Positions 35,324 to 45,112 of a stretch of DNA of 64,000 nt are shown in pieces (the stretch's first letter is position 1; every line of letters starts with the position of its first letter). The stretch is taken from NCBI GenBank assembly GCA_009664345.1, contig CP043547.1, forward strand, positions 6,042,709-6,106,708. The letters run 5' to 3'. Position numbers and translations under genes: made by a program. The notes beneath the pieces are model-generated. The model had not been told where the DNA came from. It ran no database searches and was given only the letters and a program-made list of their open reading frames with translations. Source of the DNA: Planctomycetales bacterium 10988 (GTDB lineage Bacteria; Planctomycetota; Planctomycetia; Pirellulales; Pb10988).

Positions 35324-36934
35324 ATGAAGATTCGACTAGGTGAAGGAATTTTTGCACGGTGGCCGATTCGAGGAAAACTCTTGTTGGGGTTGTCCTTGTT
35401 GTTGGCGATTGTGTGCACTTTATCCTTCAGTGGCTTTCATGCAGCGTATGCTTATCGAAACATGGTTAAATCGTTAAGTGATCGCGTGGCAGAACTTCCA
35501 TTAGCAACGGAATTAAATCAACGCGTGAGTGACCTTCGGGTGGCACAGCGAGATTTAAGACGTTTACAAAATGGAATTACCGCGATGTTAGGGGAACGAT
35601 TCGCCCACGAAGAATTTCAATTAACTGTAGAGTCGGTTAAAGAATCTTTAGCTGAATATCGTCATGAGTTAAGCATCAATGATGAAGACGATCCCCATAT
35701 GGGCGGCAAGGAGCGAGAGTGGGCCACGGTCCATCATATTGAAGATGCCCTCGGTGAAATTGCCTTAATTAATGAACAATCGCTCTGGATTCGCAACGAA
35801 CGTGAATTTCAAGAATTAAGTGCGGAACTTGATCATCTTCACCGTTTAACAGCGGACTTACCAAGTTATTTACATCGTAAAATTCGTAACTTACGGGTAG
35901 AAGTTCGCACCCAGTACCGAACTTTAATTGGTTTAGTTTGGGTTACAAGTTTTCTGGCATTGTTGATTCTCGCCGTCTTTGTTCATCTTTTTTATCGTTG
36001 GATCTTTCGCCCTTTACGAGTGCTAATTAAAGGCTCGCGAAAAGTTGCTGCTGGATTTTTTCAATATAGGATTCAACTTCATTCCAATGATGAAATGGCC
36101 GAACTTGCCCGAGCGATGAATCATATGACAGAAAGTTTTCAAAACGTCTGTAATGATTTAGATCGTCAAGTCCGTGAACGAACCAAACAAGTTGTCAGAA
36201 GTGAAAAGCTTGCTAGTGTCGGTTTTCTCGCCGCGGGTGTTGCTCATGAAATCAATAATCCTTTAGCTTCCATCGCTATTTGCGCTGAGTCTTTAGAAAG
36301 CCGCCTGACAGAAGCTTTTCCTGAAGATCATCCCGATCGAGAGATTACACTCCATTATTTAAAAATAGTACAGAACGAAGCTTTTCGATGTAAAGGAATT
36401 ACTGAAAAGCTTCGTGATTTTTCACGCATGGGTGATCAAGAACGTGTCGAAACCGACTTTAAAGTAATCATTCAAGAGATGATTGATTTATTGGCACACC
36501 ATGGAAAATACAAAGATAAACATATTGAACTTGTTGCCAATGAAATGAAGCCTGTTCCTGTCAATCCACAAGAAATGAAACAAGTGATTTTAAACTTGCT
36601 TGTGAATGGATTGGATAGTTTAGAACCAGGCGGAACGGTTCGAATTGAACTGAAAGATTTAGGAGAGTTGGCGGAGCTGACCTTTACTGACAACGGCTGT
36701 GGAATGGAAGAAGAGGTGCTTGAACATCTTTTCGAACCGTTCTTTACTCGCCGTCGCTCGGGTCAAGGGACAGGGCTCGGCCTCTCGATTACGTATCGCA
36801 TTGTGGAAGATCATCACGGTCAAATCGAAGCAACTAGCCCCGGACCAGGCCAAGGAAGCTGCTTCCGGGTGTTGTTGCCATTCGTTGTTTCACCCACTTC
36901 AAAGGAGTCCGGTCATTTCCGCCAAGTCGCCTAA
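35324..36934 (+). CDS. Sensor histidine kinase with HAMP domain
   Basis: 536 residues. Two transmembrane helices (about 19-40 and 203-222) flank a helical sensor region; a HAMP domain (about 225-285) leads to HisKA with His308 in VAHEINNPLASI, and a HATPase_c domain with the N box (NGLDSL), G1 (DNGCGM) and G2 (GQGTGLGLSI). It autophosphorylates and passes phosphate to the sigma-54 regulator encoded by the overlapping next gene. Codons are strongly AT-rich up to about 36.65 kb and then switch abruptly to GC-richer usage. Confidence 0.93.
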   Translation: MKIRLGEGIFARWPIRGKLLLGLSLLLAIVCTLSFSGFHAAYAYRNMVKSLSDRVAELPLATELNQRVSDLRVAQRDLRRLQNGITAMLGERFAHEEFQLTVESVKESLAEYRHELSINDEDDPHMGGKEREWATVHHIEDALGEIALINEQSLWIRNEREFQELSAELDHLHRLTADLPSYLHRKIRNLRVEVRTQYRTLIGLVWVTSFLALLILAVFVHLFYRWIFRPLRVLIKGSRKVAAGFFQYRIQLHSNDEMAELARAMNHMTESFQNVCNDLDRQVRERTKQVVRSEKLASVGFLAAGVAHEINNPLASIAICAESLESRLTEAFPEDHPDREITLHYLKIVQNEAFRCKGITEKLRDFSRMGDQERVETDFKVIIQEMIDLLAHHGKYKDKHIELVANEMKPVPVNPQEMKQVILNLLVNGLDSLEPGGTVRIELKDLGELAELTFTDNGCGMEEEVLEHLFEPFFTRRRSGQGTGLGLSITYRIVEDHHGQIEATSPGPGQGSCFRVLLPFVVSPTSKESGHFRQVA

Positions 36935-38318
36935 TCCATCGGAGACCAACAAGCTCAAGTTGCTCTTTGCCGATGATGAACGCTGTTTACAAGAATTGAT
37001 GCAATTGGAACTCACCCGTTTGGGACATGAAGTAACGGTCTGCCCGGACGGTACCACCGCGGTCGCTGCTTTGCAACGAGAAACCTTTGATGCGGTCCTG
37101 GTCGATCTCGATATGCCAGGGCTGAGCGGAATCGAAGTCATTGAGCATCTCAAAGCCAATAGCCCGGACACCGAAGCCGTCATCATGACGGGCAAAAGCA
37201 CGACCGAAAGTGCCATTGCCGCCGTTAAGCTGGGTGCGTTTGATTATTTGACCAAACCCTGCAAGCTGGTCGATATCGCAGCGGTTTTGGAACGCGTCGC
37301 GGTCAAGCGGAAGCTGACGCTGAAGTTCCGTGCCTTGAAAAAACGTCTCGATCAGGAAGAAGGCGGCAGCCAACTTATCGGTGATCATCCCAAGATGCAA
37401 AACGTCCGCCGCTTGGTCGGCCGCGTGGCACCGACGGAATCGACCGTGCTTGTTCGTGGAGAAACAGGGACCGGGAAAGAACTCGTCGCCCGGGCGATTC
37501 ACGATCAAAGCATGCGGGCGGATAAACCTTACGTTGCTATCAACTGCGGGGCATTGCCGGAGAGCCTGATCGAAAGTGAACTCTTTGGGCATCGCAAAGG
37601 TGCCTTCACCGGAGCTGATGCCACGAGGGTCGGGCTATTCGAAGTGGCCAATGGCGGAACGCTGTTCCTTGACGAAATCGGTGAACTCCCCAAAGCCGTG
37701 CAAGCGAAACTTCTCCGTTTTCTCGAATCGGGCGAAATCCGCCGCGTCGGGGAAAATGAAGCCTGTCGTGTCGATGTGCGGGTGGTTTGTGCAACGCATC
37801 GTGACTTGGAAAAGATGGTGGAAGAGGAAGATTTCCGCGAAGACCTTCTTTTTCGTATCAATACCTTTGAGGTCCTACTCCCGCCGCTACGTGAACGTGG
37901 AGAAGATTTGATCTCACTGGCCGCTCATCTCTTCCGCCGTTTTCGACAAGAAGTTCCCTCCGAGGCCGAGATCTATGCCCCAGAAACTTTGGAAATGTTT
38001 CGCGGCTATGACTGGCCGGGAAATGTACGCGAGCTGGCAAATGTGGTAGAACATGCCACGGTGCTTTGTGATCGCTTGCCGGTCTTGCCTGAGCATTTGC
38101 CGAAAAGGAAGTTCGAAAATCGCCCTCAAATTTTGCCGGGGCCGAAACTGAAGATCGCTGGCTCGCAGACTTTACGCGAAATCGAGATGCAAGTGATCCA
38201 ACAAGTCCTCGAAAAAAATCAAGGGAACAAGCCCCAAACCGCCGAAGAGTTAGGCGTGAGCCTCAAAACGCTCTATAATAAATTGAATCAGATGAGCCAA
38301 TTGCGGGATTCCGCGTAG
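36915..38318 (+). CDS. Sigma-54 dependent response regulator (NtrC family)
   Basis: 467 residues if started at ATT 36915, which follows AAGGAG seven bases upstream; no ATG or GTG is well placed, and a TTG at 36960 has no good site. The receiver domain (about 14-130) has the DDE acidic pocket, VDLDMPG phosphoacceptor Asp and TKP Lys. The AAA+ domain has GETGTGKE, GAFTGA (sigma-54 contact) and LFLDEI. The C-terminal Fis-type helix-turn-helix reads QTAEELGVSLKTLYNKL. It overlaps the kinase gene by 20 bp, so the two form a coupled two-component pair. Confidence 0.92.
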   Translation: MSAKSPNPSETNKLKLLFADDERCLQELMQLELTRLGHEVTVCPDGTTAVAALQRETFDAVLVDLDMPGLSGIEVIEHLKANSPDTEAVIMTGKSTTESAIAAVKLGAFDYLTKPCKLVDIAAVLERVAVKRKLTLKFRALKKRLDQEEGGSQLIGDHPKMQNVRRLVGRVAPTESTVLVRGETGTGKELVARAIHDQSMRADKPYVAINCGALPESLIESELFGHRKGAFTGADATRVGLFEVANGGTLFLDEIGELPKAVQAKLLRFLESGEIRRVGENEACRVDVRVVCATHRDLEKMVEEEDFREDLLFRINTFEVLLPPLRERGEDLISLAAHLFRRFRQEVPSEAEIYAPETLEMFRGYDWPGNVRELANVVEHATVLCDRLPVLPEHLPKRKFENRPQILPGPKLKIAGSQTLREIEMQVIQQVLEKNQGNKPQTAEELGVSLKTLYNKLNQMSQLRDSA

Positions 38319-38362
38319 CTGGCGATCATTCAGCGTTCACCATAGGATAAGGACATAGCTCG

Positions 38363-38623
38363 ATGGCTGAGCATTCGAAGTATCAACAAAAAGTCATTCG
38401 CAACTATTACAAAAACCAAGACGCGATCACCGTGCAAAAGCTGGCGGAGTTGGTCACGAACCTGTATCTTGCAGAAGGCAAAAAGGCCGACCGACTTTGG
38501 AAACAGGCGGATACCTACTTGGAACGCCTCGAAGTCGGGCCGAAACGCCGCGAGCATTTGCTCGAACGCAAAGACCCCGCTCTCTTGGCCAAAGTTGTGG
38601 AAGAAATGTTCGGCCGCAAATAA
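38363..38623 (+). CDS. Small conserved hypothetical protein
   Basis: 86 residues, soluble, helical and charged, with no Cys. It begins MAEHSKYQQKVIRNYY and continues with LAELVTNLYLAEGKKADRLW and LERLEVGPKRREHLL. I do not recognise a named domain, but short proteins of this kind beside regulators are common in planctomycetes. It follows the sigma-54 regulator by 44 bp in the same direction. A GGATAAGGA stretch precedes the start, with the purine run about ten bases from the ATG. The function is unknown. Confidence 0.72.
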   Translation: MAEHSKYQQKVIRNYYKNQDAITVQKLAELVTNLYLAEGKKADRLWKQADTYLERLEVGPKRREHLLERKDPALLAKVVEEMFGRK

Positions 38624-38665
38624 CGGTTGAATCTTCCTTTACTCATTTGTTGATAAAGATTTCCG

Positions 38666-39622
38666 GTGAATCTGAGTTCCTCGCCTTTAATTCATTGTGA
38701 AGGAATCGCTCGCCAATTCGGCTCCTTTTGGGCCTTGCGAGGGATTCATCTTGAATTACAGCCGGGCACAATAGGCTTGGTAGGAAACAACGGGGCAGGC
38801 AAATCGACGCTTATCAAAATCCTCCTCGGTTTACTCAAGCCGACTCAGGGGAAAGGCTCGATTTTAGGGACTTCCCTGAGTGCTTCCGGTTCAACCCGGC
38901 GAGGAAAAATCGGTTACTTCCCCGAGGCGGCGGGCTTAGTCCCGTTGCTCAAAGGAGTGGAGTACGTCACGCTGGCCGGCGAACTTTGCGGCATGTCCAC
39001 CAAAGAGGCCAAGCGACGTTCGCACGAAGTCCTTTCCTATGTTGGACTTGAGGAATTACGATATCGGGCGGTCGAAGGATATTCTACCGGAAATCGACAA
39101 CGGCTGAAGCTGGCTGCGGCCCTCGTTCATGATCCGCCGCTTCTTCTCCTTGATGAACCAACCGGCGGTCTCGATCCGGCGGGACGCACCGACTTGCTGC
39201 AACTGATCGAAGATTTGATCCACGAAAGTGGCAAAAGCGTCCTCCTATCGACGCATTTTCTCTCCGATATCGAACGCCTTTGCGATCAGGTGGTCTTCCT
39301 CCATCATGGACAAGTCGCCTACGCCGGGGCGTTGGATGCCCTCCCCAAGCTCACTTCCAGAAGTTACGAAATCACCTATCAAGGGGAAAATGGGCAAACA
39401 TTCGCCGAAGCACTAAACGCCCAAGGCGTTGAAGTCGAAATCAAATCGACCTTGGCCAGAACCCTCCGCGTCACCGTTCCGCAACCCTGGTCCACCCACC
39501 AATTTTTCCAACTCGCTGCCGATTCTGACCTCTTGTTAACACGAATTAAACCGGAAGAAGAAAAGTTAGAACAAGTCTTCTTGCGTCATATTGCGGAAAT
39601 TCCTGACACTTCTTTACAATAG
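38666..39622 (+). CDS. ABC transporter ATP-binding protein
   Basis: 318 residues from GTG 38666. The nucleotide-binding domain (about 8-225) has Walker A GNNGAGKST, a signature that reads YSTGNRQRLKLA in place of LSGGQ, Walker B LLLLDEPTGGLD and the switch His in LLSTHFL. The last ~80 residues are an extra domain of unknown role found in ABC-2 exporters of the gliding/antibiotic type. It precedes a permease gene by 47 bp and probably energises it. A second ATPase follows that permease. Confidence 0.88.
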   Translation: MNLSSSPLIHCEGIARQFGSFWALRGIHLELQPGTIGLVGNNGAGKSTLIKILLGLLKPTQGKGSILGTSLSASGSTRRGKIGYFPEAAGLVPLLKGVEYVTLAGELCGMSTKEAKRRSHEVLSYVGLEELRYRAVEGYSTGNRQRLKLAAALVHDPPLLLLDEPTGGLDPAGRTDLLQLIEDLIHESGKSVLLSTHFLSDIERLCDQVVFLHHGQVAYAGALDALPKLTSRSYEITYQGENGQTFAEALNAQGVEVEIKSTLARTLRVTVPQPWSTHQFFQLAADSDLLLTRIKPEEEKLEQVFLRHIAEIPDTSLQ

Positions 39623-39669
39623 CTTTTCACCTTTAATTTGAAACTCAACCATGAAAAGCATTTCCCATT

Positions 39670-40572
39670 ATGCGGTTTGTTGATTTAGTTCATTATCATC
39701 CTTGGCAAGGAAAATTAGGAAGCCCTTGGCGGGGCTGTTGGGCACTGATGCGAACGGGCTTGCGACAAGTCTTTCGCCGGAAAGGCTATTGGTTTTTGTT
39801 AAGTTTAGCCTTGTTAAATTTTTTACTTTTCTTTGCGGTTATTTATTTATCAACTCAACTTCCGGTAGCGTTTCAACGCTTTGTTTCTCGGGAACGTATT
39901 TTACAAATCTTAGACTTCTCCGCTGTCCCAGATGAAGAAGGCCGCAATGGCTATGTTGTTTTTATCCAAAGACAAAGTATCGTTGTGATGGTGCTATTAG
40001 CCTTTTGTGGAAGCTTACTGGTTGGAAGTGATTTTCAACGAGGAGTGCTTCCTTTTTATTTATCAAGAAGTATCTCCCGATTTCATTATATTATCAGTAA
40101 GTTGTTGACGGTGTCGCTGTTGATATGGATTGTCACAATCTTTCCGGCTTTTGTTTTATTTATAGAATACGGAATCTTTTCGGATACTTATGATTATTGG
40201 TGGGAGAACAGGGCTTTAATCGGGGGAATCTTAGGGTATGGTGTTGTTTTAGGTGGAACGCTGAGCATTGTATTAGTCACCATCTCCGCCTATTTACAGC
40301 GGATGGCGCCAATTGCGATTATTTGGAGTAGTGTCTTTTTTCTACTGCGGATCATCTCTAGAATTCTCGTCAGTGAAACCGAAAACCGCTTTTGGTATTT
40401 ACTCGATCCCTGGAAAAATATCCGTTATGTAGGAATGCGATTCTTTGGACCTCTACAATCCGCGGAAGATGCGGAACTCGCCCCTTATGCTGCAACAATA
40501 ATATTGACTGTTAGCCTGCTTTTATTAATCGCTTTATGGCGTCGCGTTCGGGCTGTTGAAGTCGTTCAATAA
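39670..40572 (+). CDS. ABC-2 type permease
   Basis: 300 residues with about six helices in the pattern of ABC-2 transport permeases; the first helix follows a basic stretch (RQVFRRKGYW) and a periplasmic loop of about 60 residues separates helices 1 and 2. It lies between two ABC ATPase genes with spacings of 47 and 48 bp, so one permease may serve both ATPases or pair with either. Codons are strongly AT-rich (many TTA) compared with the two ATPase genes. Confidence 0.82.
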   Translation: MRFVDLVHYHPWQGKLGSPWRGCWALMRTGLRQVFRRKGYWFLLSLALLNFLLFFAVIYLSTQLPVAFQRFVSRERILQILDFSAVPDEEGRNGYVVFIQRQSIVVMVLLAFCGSLLVGSDFQRGVLPFYLSRSISRFHYIISKLLTVSLLIWIVTIFPAFVLFIEYGIFSDTYDYWWENRALIGGILGYGVVLGGTLSIVLVTISAYLQRMAPIAIIWSSVFFLLRIISRILVSETENRFWYLLDPWKNIRYVGMRFFGPLQSAEDAELAPYAATIILTVSLLLLIALWRRVRAVEVVQ

Positions 40573-40620
40573 AAAAATTTCTGACACTCTCTTTTATTTA
40601 AAAAATTTTACAAACTGTTT

Positions 40621-41538
40621 ATGGAACTTTCCTTTCATCAAGTAACCAAGTTTTATGGTCCAGTTGTCGGACTGAACGAAGTCTCTTTCGAGATCGGACC
40701 TGGAATCACCGGACTCTTTGGAGCCAATGGTGCCGGCAAAAGTACCTTGATGAAACTCGCCAGTGGCCAGCTTCGCCCAACGTTAGGGAGTGTTTCCATC
40801 GGGGAGCTTCCTACTTGGAAAACTTCCGCTAAGCATCACCTTGGTTACACTCCGGACTTGGATCGTTTTTATGAAAAAATGAAGGTCCGCCACTTTTTGC
40901 AACTCATTGCCAAGCTCCATGGCTTTCGGCCTGTTAAAGTCAAAGAGGCGACCGAACAGGCCCTTCATCGGGTCGGGATGACCGATCGTGCCGAGAAGCG
41001 GCTCGGTGGTTGTAGTCGAGGAATGCGGCAAAGGGTGCAACTTGCCCAAGCCCTGATTCACGACCCTGAAATCCTTTTGTTGGATGAACCGATGTCCGGA
41101 ATCGATCCGGCTGGCCGTCAGGAAATTACCGCCATTTTACGAGGGCTGGCCTCGGACGGCAAAACGATTCTTCTTTCTAGCCATCTTTTGCAAGAAGTAG
41201 AGCCGCTCGCCCAATCGATTTTGATGATCGCCCGAGGCCGACTCGTCGCTGCGGGTCCTCTTTCCGAAATACGCGAGCAGCTCGACCAAGAACCGCTGAC
41301 AATTGAACTCATTTCTACCGAACCACGGCGGCTTTCGGTCGCCTGTATGCAGATGGATTCGGTGCAATCAGTGACTTTGCAACGCGATCGCATCTTGCTG
41401 CGAACAAACCAAGCCTCGGAATTTTATCGCGATTTGCAAGCGACGGTCGTTGCCGAGAAGTTCGAAATCACCAGATACGATGTACTTGATGCCGGGGCGG
41501 AAGCCGTCTTTCAATATCTGGATCGCCGAGCCCCTTGA
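40621..41538 (+). CDS. ABC transporter ATP-binding protein (second)
   Basis: 305 residues. Walker A is GANGAGKST, the signature is CSRGMRQRVQLAQ, Walker B is ILLLDEPMSGID and the switch His is in LLSSHLL. The C-terminal ~80 residues form an accessory domain as in the first ATPase. Only about a third of residues match the first ATPase by eye, so the two may be distinct subunits rather than a recent duplication. The start ATG has no strong ribosome site; a run of T and A lies upstream. The composition returns to GC-richer usage just after the start. Confidence 0.88.
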   Translation: MELSFHQVTKFYGPVVGLNEVSFEIGPGITGLFGANGAGKSTLMKLASGQLRPTLGSVSIGELPTWKTSAKHHLGYTPDLDRFYEKMKVRHFLQLIAKLHGFRPVKVKEATEQALHRVGMTDRAEKRLGGCSRGMRQRVQLAQALIHDPEILLLDEPMSGIDPAGRQEITAILRGLASDGKTILLSSHLLQEVEPLAQSILMIARGRLVAAGPLSEIREQLDQEPLTIELISTEPRRLSVACMQMDSVQSVTLQRDRILLRTNQASEFYRDLQATVVAEKFEITRYDVLDAGAEAVFQYLDRRAP

Positions 41539-41708
41539 CCAAGATTTCGCATTCTTGCACACCATTTGCGAGGGGTTTTTCTTAGAATTGGACGAAGAAC
41601 TCCTTCTCCCCTCGTCGGCTACTTGACGACTTGGCCTCCCGGCGAATAGGCTCCACGCAGAGACTCATTTTTGGAGCATCGGTGAAACCCGACTCTTTGA
41701 GCAAATGA

Positions 41709-42698
<990 letters not shown>

Positions 42699-42728
42699 CA
42701 CCGTTCTTCGATCAATCTTATAAACAGA

Positions 42729-42768
42729 AGGCCGATGAGTACAACCTAGACTCATTGGCCTATTTTTA
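42729..42768 (+). terminator. Rho-independent terminator of mdh
   Basis: AGGCCGATGAGT pairs with ACTCATTGGCCT (one G-T) around nine bases, followed by ATTTTTATTT. It lies 30 bp after the mdh stop. Confidence 0.85.
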
Positions 42769-42972
42769 TTTATCTTTTTCAGAATAAACGTCCTTGAAAA
42801 TATTATTCACAATCAGAAATGGAGTTGTGGAATAATATTCAGTAGGGCCATAATAATCTAACCAGTCATATTCCCAAACTTCTGTGTTGTCTCGATGTGT
42901 AATTCTGTCAGGTAAGCCAAGCCATTCAATAATTTGTTTCGATGGTAAGTCTTTATTTTGATACTGTACTGA
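42766..42972 (-). pseudogene. 3' fragment of a gene truncated by the IS5-type element
   Basis: About 69 residues survive (SVQYQNKDLPSKQIIEWLG... ending VNNIFKDVYSEKDK). They are soluble, with a W-L-G-L-P-D motif and Trp/Tyr-rich strands, like small lipoproteins of the SmpA/OmlA type. The open frame can be extended only into the terminal repeat of the IS, where a TTG at 42993 is the first start and has no ribosome site. A short ATG frame on the other side of the IS (from 43903, minus strand) could be the lost 5' end. Local base composition is AT-rich. The product is unknown and probably inactive. Confidence 0.55.
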
Positions 42973-43875
42973 GAGCGTGTTTGCGAATCCCAAAGCTTCC
43001 CTTTTTTAAGGACACAGACGTTTGAGCATTAAGTGAATCATACTGATTTGTATCATCGCTTCACTAGTGGAAGGTTCGCGTTCATAATCCTTGCTCAACC
43101 GGCGGCTGCGACCCAGCCAACCGAAGGTTCGCTCGACGATCCACCGCTTCGGCAAGACTTCAAAACCACCACGGCCTGACACGCGTTTGACGATTTCCAG
43201 CGTCCAGTGCAAGGTACTTCTCACCCACGCCGGCAGCCCGCTACGAGCGTACGCACCGTCCGCGAAAATCACCCGAAGCCGAGGAACATCTCGCTTCGCT
43301 TTTTGCAACACCAAGCGGGCTCCCTCCTGATCCTGAAGGTCCGCCGAATGCACCACGATCGCCAGGACCAAGCCCAGCGTATCGACGAGTAAATGCCGTT
43401 TTCTCCCGTTGATTTTCTTGCCAGCGTCGTACCCACGAGGCCCGCCCGCCTCGGTGGTTTTGACCGATTGACTGTCGAGAATCGCCGCCGAGGGCTTCGC
43501 GGATCGCTCCTCTTTTTTTTCGTATTTTCGCTCGAAGTTTACGGTGAATTTTCTCCCAAATGCCGAGATTTCGCCACACCCAAAACAGGTGGTAAACCGA
43601 ATTCCAGTTGGGAAAATCATGCGGCAACAACCGCCAAGGACAACCCGCTCGCAGGACGTAGAAAATCGCGTTGACCACTTCGAGGTAATCGAGCTGTCGC
43701 TTCGCTCCGACCTTGGCCGGTGGCGGCAAAAGGGGACGAATCAAATACAATTGGCGATCGCTGAGATATTTGGGATAGTGAATTCGTTGCATCAGTGCGA
43801 CTCCTTACTTGTAGTTCATTTTCACAAGGGGGACGTACCGATTTTTTTATCAAGTGTCAATTCGCAAACACTCCC
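42973..43875 (-). mobile_element. IS5-type (IS427-like) insertion sequence
   Basis: About 903 bp. The ends share an inverted GTGTTTGCGAAT block (42977-42988 and, as reverse complement, 43860-43871), with partial identity outward. The exact boundaries and target duplication are uncertain. It carries one transposase split over two frames. It sits between mdh and an alcohol dehydrogenase gene and disrupts a small gene. Confidence 0.75.
43006..43792 (-). CDS. IS5-type transposase, needs a frameshift
   Basis: The first frame starts at ATG 43792 (AAGGAG nine bases upstream) and gives the N-terminal half ([34 protein letters not shown]). The C-terminal DDE half lies in another frame ([52 protein letters not shown]) ending at 43006. 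The switch can occur at a run of eight A (minus strand, 43513-43520) and needs a +1 shift or loss of one A. The fused protein would be about 260 residues, usual for the IS427 group. Confidence 0.85.
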
Positions 43876-43998
43876 TAAAAATAGTATGGCTTGATTGATT
43901 CATTCAGGGATGAGACAATTCGTGCTTGTTTATCCTATTCACGGTCTGTGTTAACAATAGACCCTTTGCGGGACTCTCTCCATCTCAGGATTGAACGT

Positions 43999-45021
43999 AT
44001 GAACGAACAGGCGGTAGTGAACTATGCGGACAAACCAGGTGCGGTTGAGTTAAGAGAGGTTCCAAGACCCAGAATTAGTGAGGAAGAGGTCTTGCTGGAG
44101 GTCGGTTCCGTGGGTGTCTGTGGGAGCGACTTGCATCAGTGGACCGCCGATCATTCCTGGCCGGTGAACTATCCGGTGGTGTTGGGGCATGAATTTAGCG
44201 GCAGAATTGTCGAAATTGGTTCAAGAGTCGAAGGCTGGGGTGAAGGCGATCGAGTCGTCAGCGAAACCGCGGCGATCATCTCCCCAAACAATCCCCTGAC
44301 CCGGCAAGGACTTTATAATCTTGATCCAACTCGAAAGGGCTTCGGCTACGGGGTCAACGGGGCGATGACGAAGTTCGTCCGGGTTCCAGCACGGATTCTA
44401 CACCGAATCCCGGATCATCTCCCTTTTGAGCAGGCGTGTTTAGTCGAGCCTTGCTGTGTTGCTTACAATGCAGTTGTGAAGAATGCCCGCATTGAACCAG
44501 GCGATCGAATTGTTGTGTTAGGCCCTGGCACAATCGGCATCCTCTGTGCAGCGATGGCCCGTCTTTGTGGCGGCGAAGTGGCGATCGTCGGCTTGCCTCA
44601 AGATGAAAAACGATTAGAAATTGCGAGAACCTACGGTTGTGAAATCATCCTTGAAGATGCCTCGGATTGGGCCGCTGTCGGAGATGGCCTCGGCTGCGAT
44701 GGAGTAATCGATGCTGCTGGAGCGAGCATTACGCTACAGCACGCCCTGAAACTGGTTCGGCCGAATGGTTGGATCAGCAAAGTCGGTTGGGGGCCGCAAC
44801 CGCTCGGTTTCAATCTCGATCCGCTCGTGCAGAAAAACATCACGCTTCAAGGGAGCTTTAGCCACAATTGGCCTATTTGGGAACGAGTGATCCGACTTCT
44901 TGCCAGCGGACAGCTCGATATTCTTCCCATCATCGGCGGTGTCTGGCCTTTAGAAAAATGGCAAGAAGCCTTCGAACAAATGCACTCCGGGGAAGTCGTC
45001 AAATCTGTTCTTCGTCCCTAA
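43999..45021 (+). CDS. Zinc-dependent alcohol dehydrogenase family protein (MDR)
   Basis: 340 residues from ATG 43999 (AGGA upstream). The family features are the catalytic zinc Cys in VGVCGSDLHQW, GHEFSG, an EPCCVAYNAV Glu, and the NAD motif VLGPGTIGILCA. The Cys cluster of the structural zinc lobe is absent; that segment reads LTRQGLYNLDPTRKGFGYG. The closest types by sight are sorbitol/threonine dehydrogenase-like enzymes acting on polyols. The substrate is not known. A TIM-barrel isomerase gene follows, which suggests a sugar or polyol pathway. Confidence 0.85.
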   Translation: MNEQAVVNYADKPGAVELREVPRPRISEEEVLLEVGSVGVCGSDLHQWTADHSWPVNYPVVLGHEFSGRIVEIGSRVEGWGEGDRVVSETAAIISPNNPLTRQGLYNLDPTRKGFGYGVNGAMTKFVRVPARILHRIPDHLPFEQACLVEPCCVAYNAVVKNARIEPGDRIVVLGPGTIGILCAAMARLCGGEVAIVGLPQDEKRLEIARTYGCEIILEDASDWAAVGDGLGCDGVIDAAGASITLQHALKLVRPNGWISKVGWGPQPLGFNLDPLVQKNITLQGSFSHNWPIWERVIRLLASGQLDILPIIGGVWPLEKWQEAFEQMHSGEVVKSVLRP

Positions 45022-45112
45022 AAGCCAACTGAATTTTACGCAACCTTTGACCATCAGCACTAAAAACTTCCCCAACCTCAAGCCAGCCTCGGTCCCCTAG
45101 AAAGCCCCTTCC

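Noticed and set aside
42973-43875. Target-site duplication for the IS5-type element
   Set aside because: Flanking bases at the apparent ends do not match as a direct repeat, so no duplication is claimed and the exact ends stay uncertain.
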